NCBI GenBank assembly: GCA_036245805.1
Contig: BTRK01000005.1
Location: 6,758,001-6,822,000 of the forward strand
Direction of reading: 5' to 3'
From: Pristionchus mayeri
Lineage: Eukaryota > Nematoda > Chromadorea > Rhabditida > Neodiplogasteridae
Length of the DNA stretch: 64,000 nt
A program made the translations under genes and the position numbers. Position 1 is the stretch's first letter. Each line of letters begins with the position of its first letter. Shown piece after piece: positions 34,193-43,629 of the stretch. The notes below the pieces were generated by a model. It was not told the DNA's origin, did no database searches, and saw only the letters and a list, made by a program, of their open reading frames with translations.

Positions 34193-35788
34193 TGCTGGGT
34201 AAAAAAGGGGTGAAACCGTCAAGATTCCAATCGCCAAATGACGACTATGCTGAATAGAAGTCAGCTGTGCGCAATTATCTAAATACAATACGCATTCCCA
34301 AATAGCTTTAAATGTCTTGTTATCATATACTTGTGTTATTATATAGCCGGTTGTTGACTAGATAGTAGAGTGCACCATTCTGGTAATTATAAATACATGT
34401 CCAACACTACGATAGGAACGGAAATACCGAGTCTAGCGAGATTTCTAAAAGTACTGAACACTATTCAATCGCTACACGGACGTTCTTTAATGCGCTTTTC
34501 GCACGCGGGAACGGTCAGATATGTGATTTTCCCGAATTGAGCATTCTAGCAGTGTTGAAAATTGAACAGGTGAATCGTAAAAATATCAATGACATATGCA
34601 GGAGTGGTGGATAAATATGTATTGCACTTGCTCATATTTTTGCGGAAGTTATTTCATTTATCGGCATACGTTTGTGTATTTGAATTTGATTATTACAAAT
34701 AATTTTCTTTTTTTCGGTGGGTAGTTCGGGAGCGCGATATATCTGAAAAAAACTCGCGAAATATGTAGATTTTGAAACGAACAAGGAAATCAATCAAATT
34801 ACGATGAAACCGTACTAATGGCTAAAATAATTAGCGCCAGGAGCATTCAAGTTCAATTGGGCTATCGACCATCCACTTAGTTTTGATTCTATCGAGGTCA
34901 GAACCTCCGTGCCACAACACGTTCTGGGGAAAACTGTCCTCCTCCGCTCATAGATTCTGAACTATCCCTTGATATACTTTCATTACATTAGATGAATAAA
35001 GAAGACATGATTAGTTTGATCAGTTCCGTTGAAGTTGCGACGGCGTGGAATTCTTTGGAGAATTCTTATCTCAGTCTTTTCACGGGCCCCATAATTCAAG
35101 TTCGCACTAGGTCGGAAAACCAAGACCTCATCTCGCCTTTGATATACCATCACGTTTTAGTTCTAACCCGACCTATTGCCGATGAAGTTGTCCCATGGAA
35201 GTTAAATATGGAGCGAAATTGTGCTGCCCGAATGATCAGCACGAAATGAATGGAACACGGTGGCTTTTCGCTCACAAAATATCCCCCAATTCAATGCGCC
35301 ATATAGCTGCACAAACACGAGATGAGTCAGAATAATAAGCGCATCGCTAGAGAGTATGGGAAAGCGAGAGAATGCGGATCGGATTTCGCAAGTTCCATCA
35401 TGGTTTTCGAGGAAAACGAGGGAAAAAACGGAAGAAGGAGATAGCACAGCTGTGAAACTTTTCCCACTGCCTCGGAATGGTACTGATCCCAACGCTGGCT
35501 GACACACTCTCTCTCTGTCTCCCCACTCTTTCCATTGATGATAACTGTGAGAGAACGCTTCATGAAGAGAGACACCCCATGTGTTGACGAAACCTCGAAG
35601 TTTCCATAAAAGAGCTCGACTAATGTGAAAAGAACCACCTCTTCCACCCTTCCCAACCTTTTCGCTAGATTTCGCGATATTGTTTCGCTATTTCCCACAC
35701 TCTTCAAGAGATAACTTAAAGAGTTGTGAAATGAAGATACGTTTTTTTCTAACTCGACGAGATTTCGAATTCTAAAAAAATCTTCAGA
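34193..35788. other. Spacer between receptor D and the SXP/RAL-2 gene
   Basis: About 34375-34640 is conserved with the region upstream of receptor B. A remnant of the CACTAGGTCGG MITE lies at 35107-35182, and a copy of the dispersed direct repeat at 35212-35500. No exon is supported. Confidence 0.5.
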
Positions 35789-37397
35789 ATGGCTCGCGTT
35801 CTCCTCATCATCTCGTCCCTCTCTCTTCTCGTCTCAGCTTTTCCGTTCGGATTCTGGGAGAAATCCGTCAAAGACAACGACGTCTCGATCGAAGATGGCA
35901 ACTCACTTCTAGACCCAATCACTGGGAATGGAGGAGGAGAGGCTGTAGCCGTGACATCCATGCCGTTTGTAGGATCCTTCAATGGAGCCTTCAATGTGGG
36001 AATTCATTTCCTCATGATTTCGTATTTTCTTGCTGTTAGGGAACTCTGAGAGAGCGCGCAAACTGAAGAGAGTCAGTTGCGGGCAATTCGTGCTAATTCG
36101 TACCTTCTTTCAGGGCGGTGACTCGATCCACTCTGGGGAGCATTCTGGAGATCCTATCGGCCTTCCCTTCATTGGAGGCGACTCGTTCCACTTTGGAGGA
36201 GAGCAGGGACCTATCGCCCTTCCCACCATGCCGATCAAGGACGGAGACTCTTCAGAAGGTTAGATTGGCAGATTTATATATGATTGGTACATGTAAATTG
36301 TATGAAAGAAATAGAGAAGCTTAGGAGATATTGATTTCGTTAGAGGTGGCTCTATTCAGACATATGAGAGAGCACTGTGAACACTGTCCATTGAGACGGT
36401 CATATCTTGAGAATCAATCAATAATCTGTGGTGGAGCGTGCTTTCATTTCAAGGTACCTCCATCCTTGGAGAACTCTCCTTCTTTTTCAAGCTCCCCAAG
36501 GAGGCAAAGATTGCCTTCGTAAACATCCTCAAGGTAATTCACCTCATAAAGAATAGGGTTGAGGAAATGGGGATATCATTGATCTTTGATCTCTTCAGAA
36601 TTCAACCTCGACCAAGGCAGAGATCAAGACTGCCATCTCCGAGTGGGCAGCCGAGTACAATATCACCGTGAGTTAGCACTATTTTCATTCCCCACATTAT
36701 CTCTACCGGAAGAGCGGTGAGAGCGTACGTATAATGAAGTTACCGTTTCATAAACATAACACTATGAGTTCGCAATCTCGTCCATCCAGTTGTCATTGTA
36801 TTTCCTTTCTTATCTTTGCATATCTTTGTATTTTCAGTCGGAAGTAACGTCACTGATCGAGAAGAAGAAGGAGCTCAAATCTAAATTCCGTGCCGATATC
36901 GCTCAGGCTATGTCTGAACTTCCTGCTGCTGTTCAGAAGGTAATACGGAAGTATAGAAGGATAAACCTATGCATTTCCTCTCTTTCGAAGCGAGTAGAAA
37001 ACCCATAACAAAATGAGATGCATACGAATTCAATATTGAATACAGATGTGAGTATATTAAACTGGAAAAAAGGAATTGGCAAATCATAGAAACGAAGGAT
37101 CCACCTTATTTTTTCCAGTTCGACGAAATCGCCGACGACGATTCGATGACTCTCAAGGAGACATTCGAAAAGACTCGAGAGACTATCTCGGGTCTGACAA
37201 CTCCCTATCTGAAGGCGCTCGCCATGCAGGTGATCATGCCCACTTTGAACGTTATTTTCGTCTTATACACCTTTATCGATCAAGCTGTTATAGAATGTGT
37301 TAAATGAGAATACCATTACCATAAATTTGAATTCGTGTAAATACTGAGAGAGAACCGTTATTTCCAGGTTCTCACCCTTGGAGCGCTCTTCCAGTAA
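35789..37397 (+). CDS. SXP/RAL-2 (DUF148) family secreted protein, 247 aa
   Basis: Seven exons: 35789-35995, 36114-36258, 36454-36533, 36599-36667, 36838-36939, 37119-37229 and 37368-37397 (TAA), 744 nt in total. The N terminus MARVLLIISSLSLLVSAFPF is a signal peptide. Next comes a Gly/Asp/Ser-rich region with two GGDS(I/F)H repeats. The helical SXP/RAL-2 domain covers the second half: FFKLPKEAKIAFVNIL, TKAEIKTAISEWAAEY, SLIEKKKELKSKFRADI and FDEIADDDSMTLKETF. Members are nematode-specific secreted proteins, abundant in parasites as antigens. Their function is poorly known; some bind divalent cations. All splice sites are standard and the gene looks intact. Confidence 0.92.
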
Positions 37398-37479
37398 TTG
37401 ACTATTGCAAGCATTTTTTGTCTGCTCGTGATAAACTATGAATCCCCAAATCTCCACAGTTCGCTCTTATCAAATTATT

Positions 37480-37515
37480 GGGGTGTTCGGAAAGTTCGTA
37501 TAATGCTTCGGAAAA
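37480..37515 (+). mobile_element. Solo mariner terminal-repeat remnant
   Basis: ATTGGGGTGTTCGGAAAGTT at about 37482 matches the left terminal repeat of the mariner near 206 (ATTGGGGTGTCCGGAAAGTT). No second end or transposase follows. It lies about 85 bp past the SXP/RAL-2 stop codon. Confidence 0.65.
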
Positions 37516-37757
37516 AAGTCAGTTCGCGATCAAATGCAGTGATTGCGCAATCTGTTTGTCAACAATGTATTGCATCATTCTGACGTTGAGTAGTGAGAGG
37601 ATTTAGCGTGGAATCAATTTGTTGCTCACTACCAGGGATGGGTATATAATACACTTGATTCTCAAAGATCCGTATGTATTACTTCTTCTGATTGTCGCCC
37701 ATTTACAGTACAATATGAACTCTTGCGAACTCGAAATGTGGCAATTTTAGGTAATTA

Positions 37758-39171
37758 ATGAACTCAGCAGCAGAATGTGGCGCAGACCACAAAGAGACGT
37801 ATGAACAATTGGCGGAACAGCTGAAGTTGAAGAACAAAGAATTTGCGGAGTTGGAAATTGAAGTTTGCGGGCAATTTTCTAGAAAATTCCATACTATGCA
37901 GTCATTCGATCGTGTGCATATCACACTTGAAAACACACATTCAATGTATTATATAGTAGATTTTTTTCAGAACCAACATTTACGCCTTCTCCTACGCAAT
38001 TCAGCAGTAAGTTTTATATTTGTATTACCCAACTCAACACAAGTTACAGGCTACCGCATATTCTGTGCCGATACATGTTGTTACCGATAAAGAATGTTCT
38101 GCCTCAGAGAACTCTGAGAGGTAATAATTCCCAGTTCGCGTTTGAAACCATAAATTGAACTTTAGCGACATAGAACATACAGAGGATGGCGAGTACAGTC
38201 GCGCCGGAAAGTATCCGTACGATTTGATTTTTTCATATAATTTTTCCTGCAGTTGGCTTAGCAAGTTAGATGTTGTAGTGCTATATACCAAATCCATCGA
38301 AGAATACGATGCGAGTATTGCGTCATCACGTGCTTCATAACTGATTGAGTAGTGATGACGCAATCGAACAACACTTTTTCAAACATCCATTATTCTTAAA
38401 TAAATTTTTTCCTGCTGGCCAAACTTTCTGAGGTAGGAGTCATGACAGAGGCCTACCCAGAATAATTTTTTGAAAGTGCTGCGCGGTCGCACAGTTGCTG
38501 CAGCCGTGCTACAAAAACAGGGTCGGAAATTCAGATCTCGGCTTTTAGACTAGCTAGAGACAAGGCATCAAAATGATCGCCATCATGAGTACAGATGATC
38601 CTGAGAAAATGAACACGATATCTCAAAATTTGCCCTCAGGGCATGAAAAAATCACTTTTTAAACACTATCCACTTTCCAGAGGTGAGCTTCATTTCTCAC
38701 ATCATAAGACGTTGGTCAGTTCACCGATATACTTGAACTTTTCTTTTTTCGAGATATGGTTAGCTCTTCAAGTATAAAAAGTCTAGTGAAATGAGTATTT
38801 TGTTCTTCGCTGTTGTAGAACATATAAGATTTAATTCAAAACCTTTCAGGATAACAGTCAGAAAGATTGCGACCTGGGAAAACTTTCAATGCAGGCTGAT
38901 TGTACTGAAAGTTCGGGAAACGAATCCCAGGATCAATCAGGTAATAATGTGCAGTTATGCATGCAGTTACGCATGTTTAATTTACATGCAATAACATAAT
39001 AATGTTATTACAGGGTGTGACAATTTCAACGAGTTTCTCGAAACGGAGACCGGCTTCACACCACTGCCTGGTCATTGCACTCCTCTTACGGATATCGCTC
39101 AGCAGCCGTACGACCTACCTGTGTTGAGAGATTTTTCTCCTATTCTTGAGCAGTGCTCTCTTGAAGATTAA
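37758..39171 (+). CDS. Leucine-zipper protein with acidic C terminus
   Basis: Supported exons: 37758-37862, 37971-38006, 38050-38120, 38166-38210, 38850-38940 and 39014-39171 (TAA). Exons 1-2 encode a strong heptad coiled coil: a/d positions Y15 L18 L22 K25 F29 L32 N36 L39 L43 counted from the ATG, in YEQLAEQLKLKNKEF and ELEIENQHLRLLL. The Asn at an a-position is typical of bZIP zippers. The upstream NSAAECGADHK vaguely recalls the bZIP basic region but lacks its arginines. The rest is polar and acidic (ETETGFTPLPGHCTPLTD). The link between 38210 and 38850 is out of phase, so an exon is missing from my model. DNA binding is unproven. Confidence 0.55.
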
Positions 39172-39249
39172 TGTTGTTCTGCTATTTTTTTATATTTATG
39201 GTTCCTGCGCTTCTTCATAATTCCGAATATTCTAATTTCATGTTGACGC

Positions 39250-39500
39250 CGACTTTAAAGGAGGAGCAAAGGCAAAATTCAAATTTTGAAGCTTGCATAT
39301 GTACGACCTAGATCTTCCCAACGATAAGAAGTTCCGAAATTTTCACATTAATATCTCCATATCGGTAGTTGGCGGGGAGCCAAATCAGGGAAAGCTCAGG
39401 CAACGAGCGAGAGAGCACGCGAATTGAAGATAGCTCTCCTCTAATTGAAACATATTTCAACTGGGCGCGCGTTTGCCTGTACTCCTCCTTTAAACACCGA
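39250..39500. mobile_element. Short inverted-repeat element (~250 bp)
   Basis: TTTAAAGGAGGAGCAAAGGC at about 39255 faces its near inverse GCCTGTACTCCTCCTTTAAA ending at about 39494. A piece of the same family (GAAACATATT...GGGCGCGCG...TACTCCTCCTT) lies at 46626-46670. Confidence 0.7.
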
Positions 39501-40103
39501 CTGTTATTGCTCATGGTCACTTCAAATTTTCTACTCTTATAACATATTCAGATATATCATTCAACATGAAAATTTACACGACCATTACCAAAAAAAATAA
39601 ACAAAGCCAGAAGTCATTCGCATTTTTGAGTAATTTCAGACTTTCTTTTAAGAACGGAGTTCATTCACGCTGCACACTCTGTACCGGTGTCTGGCGATTG
39701 TCAATTCAATTTGTTTTGACCGTAATCGTATCTTTCTTTACTCTAATTAAAATGGACTTGTCGTCCAACGACCACTAATGGACCTACGATAGAACTAATG
39801 ATAGATTGTATGTAATAGTTATATCCATGATACACAATACTAGTATATAATTCGAAGTCGCACACATCACCAGTGCCACTGTTAGTGATGACCGAGAATG
39901 TTGTTGTAAAAAAAGCGAATGAAAGATCAGTTACAAAGATTTTCAAGAATCGTAAAGGTTGTCATATTTTTTTTTTATTTTTCGATTTTCCAGCACTCGC
40001 ATATATGTGTGCAGAAATAAGATATAGGATTTCCACACATTATGCTCATGATAAACTGTAATCCCTCACATTGTCCCATATATCTCATCTCATAATTAAA
40101 TTA
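39501..40103. other. Spacer between convergent genes
   Basis: AT-rich. The open frames here (39566-39778, 39873-40061) have no supporting features. Confidence 0.45.
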
Positions 40104-42396
40104 TCACTTATCACACAACATATCATTCAAAGAGCTGAGAAACAGAACATTATATTTTGATTCATGTTTCCGTACGAACCACGTCCTCTTTGACCAGATT
40201 CTGCATTTCCTGCAACAAATAATGTAGTTCTCATATTGTTTGCCGGCTTACCACAATCCTATGCTTTGTGGACGAGGTCTCATCGTTGTTAATCTTAACA
40301 TGCGTTGTGTCTTAATTTCGCTTTTAATTGTCACCTTTCCACGGACGTACACGATCGCGAAGATGATCACGAAAGTGAGAAGAGTAATCGACAGAATTAT
40401 GATAAACATCGTGTAGTAGTTCCCTCCAGGAGAATAATCGCTCTCTGTGGTATTTGTGATCTGAATATTGAGCAAATATGTAATTTATGTCCGTCAAAAT
40501 ATATAAAAAAAGCGCTTACTAAGGAAGCCATGGTAGAAGTCACTATGTCATTCATATGGATTGATGTTGTTGTTTGCTTCGTTAACGATTGTATCGTCCA
40601 ATTGAACGACCTGAAAGCATATACAATTAATTAATTAACAAACATATCTGCGAATAAGTATTGAATTATCAAAATTTTATGAGCATGACGATAAGGACTA
40701 AATCTAGCGCACAATATCAACCCCCTATACACTGATGATTTTATTTGCAATCGAGATACGATGCCCCTTAGGCAAACATTAAACAGTTCTCACTTGGATC
40801 GTTGTTGTGGAGGGCGAATGGTGGTTGATGTCGGGCCTGAATAAGTAAATGAATGAATAAGTGAATAAGTAAGGCCTGAATAAGTCGCAAGAAAATCGAG
40901 CAATTTCGATTATAATTAGCACAGGCAGCATCGGTTTAATTCACAAAATTTCTGATATTATTAGACAGAAAATGTAACTGATGTTAAATTCAATTTATCA
41001 CTCAATTACCTGGCTCAGCCTCCAACCACATGTGGTCCGCGTTTTCGAAATGAAATCTCTCTACGGCTTCCACTCTTCCGCTGGGTGTGTCAATCAATCG
41101 ACCACCGTGCGTACTGATAAACGTCAATGTATCATCACTGTTCTTCACTGGTGTCCAGTATGCGAGTTTGCTAGCAAGATCCACTGATCCATCCTCATAT
41201 GCTCGGAGGTACTTATCTGGGCAGCATAACGGCTTCAGAGCGACCTTAAAAGGAATATTGTTGCAAAATGCAATATAAAAAATTAATAATTAAAGAACTA
41301 ACCTTCCCGTTGTGGTCTTCGATGGCCCACTTTTCACAGTCTTCAGAAGAGAATCCCCAACTCACGACATTCGAAAGTCCTTTGCGCGAGCGAAGGTAAA
41401 ATCTGTGCTATGATATTTGTGCATTAATTGTAAACGATTTCCTTTTTCTATCCACATACATTTTATATTATGAAAAACAAGTGAAAGATTGCAATGAAAA
41501 AATGTGTTAAAAAAAAGAAAAATATATTATTGGTGTACCTATATTTAGATCTGATGCGATATAATCCCGCAACCTCTGCTGCTAGACGGATTTTTTTTTC
41601 GTCGCTCTCTTCCGTTTCAGTTGATATTGAGCCATCGTCTCTTTCGTCTTCCTGCCCTGTCGAATTTGCCGAGCTTTGAGCTGGCTGACCTATAACGTCG
41701 AAACAATCATGTCACTTGTGTCAGCGAGTTTGTATGATGGTACTACCTTCCACCGGCTCTAGCCAGAAGTGTTCCCATGCCTCGAAGCTGTTCTCATTTG
41801 AGTTGACAGTGCCATCTTTGCTGGCTCTGAGCAGTTTGTCCTGTTTAAGGAAGGAAAAGGACCCGTCATCATTCTTGAATGGCGACCAGGTTGAGATCCC
41901 ATTCACGAGGGAGACAGGTCCAAACAGGCTAGCATGCAAGTAATGGTTTCTTGCGCAGTTCGACTCAATTTTAACCTGAAATTTCTTTCGGGTAAATTGT
42001 TAAAATTGCGTGGACTGACCCTTCCATCAAATGGCAATTGGGCGCCATATCGACATTGCTCTCGTCATTTTTAGGGTCAAAATTCCTTAGAAACGTTCCA
42101 TGCACTGATCTGAGGCAGTGAAGTCCTTCTGCTTGCTCCGCTGGACTCTTGAGGTGGCGAATTCCGTTCACAGATGAAATCTGGAAGAGAGATTGAGAAA
42201 ATAGGAGAAGCTATGTATTCAAGACACTTTTTTTTTCTAGTCTCTGGTAGGAGTAGAACAAACGCCTATAGCATTATGTGCATTACTGCTTACTATCAAT
42301 AAATTTGTAAAATATGAATTCGTTTTTGAAAAGGGAAGGACTCACTAAATGCAGTAGCACACAGTAGATGAGCACCGATAGGTCAAGTGAACTCAT
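40104..42396 (-). CDS. Type I membrane protein with beta-trefoil-like modules
   Basis: Exons: 42396-42346 (signal peptide MSSLDLSVLIYCVLLHL), 42180-~42017, 41975-41747, 41689-41539, 41402-41303, 41244-41010, 40836-40794, 40610-40520, 40460-40252 and 40209-40104. Two related modules carry the marks of fascin or ricin-like beta-trefoils: YLHAS...WSPFKNDDGSFSF...LLRASKDG...AWEHFWLEP, and KYLRAYEDGS...YWTPVKNSDDTLTF...ERFHFENADHMWLE. Between them is an acidic Ser/Glu linker. A Thr-rich stalk then leads to the membrane helix MFIIILSITLLTFVIIFAIV and a short basic tail. A cell-surface binding protein is likely. The donor of exon 2 and the C-terminal frame are uncertain. Family naming is by resemblance only. 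Confidence 0.7.
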
Positions 42397-42550
42397 GATA
42401 GGGCGGAGGAAAATCGTGAAATATCTGGGTTCTCTCCCTCATCTGCTCTGATGTTTTAAAGCACCTCATGCTGATCTTATCCCATCGATCAAAACGATTC
42501 ATAGCAACGTACGTAACGCTAGAACTTTTTCTCGGAATAAAATAACCGAG

Positions 42551-42580
42551 TTAGTAATGATCAAGTCATCATTACTAATC
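42551..42580. promoter_or_regulatory. Palindromic TTAGTAAT motif upstream of the trefoil gene
   Basis: TTAGTAATGA and its inverse ATTACTAATC face each other across 10 bp, about 155 bp upstream of the start codon at 42396. The same core recurs upstream of other genes at 43538, 48700-48742, 56717, 56865, 63701 and 63773. A homeodomain-type factor site is a guess. Confidence 0.4.
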
Positions 42581-42962
42581 CGCTGGTGTGATTAATACAC
42601 TATCTTCAGCTTTCTTATACTTCAGGGAAGCGCGCTTAGGAAGGTATGAAACCAGGTCTTTCCGCTCGAAAATGTCGGACATAGATCATTTGTGCTCACG
42701 CCCGTGCGGAATGCCCATTTCATCACAATCCTTCGAAAAAATTATGACTGGATTAACTGTTTCGAGTATGTTCACAATTTCACAATAACGTGGGTGTCTC
42801 CCAAAATACCGTTGTTTCGTCGAGATGAATAATGAGATATATGTATAGTACTTATATGTTTCGAAATTTCAAGCCACCCTATTTCACAATATGTTAACGG
42901 GTGAATTGTAAGATATTGCTTAGAACGATACAATTGTGTTCTCTTTATATCAATTATGTTAT

Positions 42963-43038
42963 CCATACGTGCCTAAGCCTATGGCGCGCCCTCCCATTCC
43001 ATCCCACCCGGGTTCGATTCCCGGACACCGTCTCCGCC
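42963..43038 (+). repeat. Partial copy of a tRNA-derived SINE
   Basis: CATTCCATCCCACCCGGGTT, a B-box-like GGTTCGATTCC and CCGTCTCC match the central part of the SINE at 43197-43463. The 5' part with the A box is absent. The T-arm-like CCGGG/CCCGG pairs perfectly, but no full tRNA cloverleaf can be drawn. Confidence 0.6.
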
Positions 43039-43196
43039 AATCAATATGTTTATGATTTAAAATTTCAGGCGTCTACAGTATGGTTACGGTGATAACGTAT
43101 CAAATAGCTGCTCAATTCCCATTCTCGGAAAACTTCTGGACCGTGTATATTTTTAGTGACATATGTAAGTTTATAAATGTATCAATTCGTATTTTT

Positions 43197-43463
43197 GACA
43201 GACGTAGGGACGAAGTAGTACAGTGGTCTATGGTCCCCCCCATTCCATTCCACCCGGGTTCGATTTCCGGTCGTGACGCCGTCTCCAAGGCGCCTACCCA
43301 TTGGCGAAGGGGAATTGGTAGTCGTGACTAGATCACGCAGGTAAATAGGTCTCCCGAAAGGTGGGCACTCCGGACTGAATATGCCCAAATTGACACTGGC
43401 CTAGCAGTATTCTCCCGCGAGCCCAGTCTCGAAGACGGGATGTACCTTTACCTTTACCTTTTA
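43197..43463 (+). mobile_element. tRNA-derived SINE with (ACCTTT)n tail
   Basis: An A box (TAGTACAGTGG, 43216-43226) and a B box (GGTTCGATTTCC, 43257-43268) are spaced as in a pol III promoter. A GC-rich body of about 180 bp follows, ending in TACCTTTACCTTTACCTTTT. Short simple-sequence tails like this are usual for tRNA-derived SINEs. A 5'-incomplete relative lies at 42963-43038. Confidence 0.75.
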
Positions 43464-43629
43464 CGTGTAAGCCACCATGCACTCACAGAGACCTTCGTTA
43501 TCACGAGTCGCAAGGAGTTAATAATCCCCCAACAAGTGATTACTAATTTTGCGGTTAAGATTTATAATTTCTGCGCTGATAAAGTGATTGCTTCCTCTTT
43601 GCTACACTCACTTTGTAATCTCCCTTATC

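Noticed and set aside
38190..38225. CAGTCGCGCCGGAAAGTATC resembling a Tc1 terminal repeat
   Set aside because: No inverted partner end was found within the next 1 kb, and the sequence overlaps an in-frame exon.
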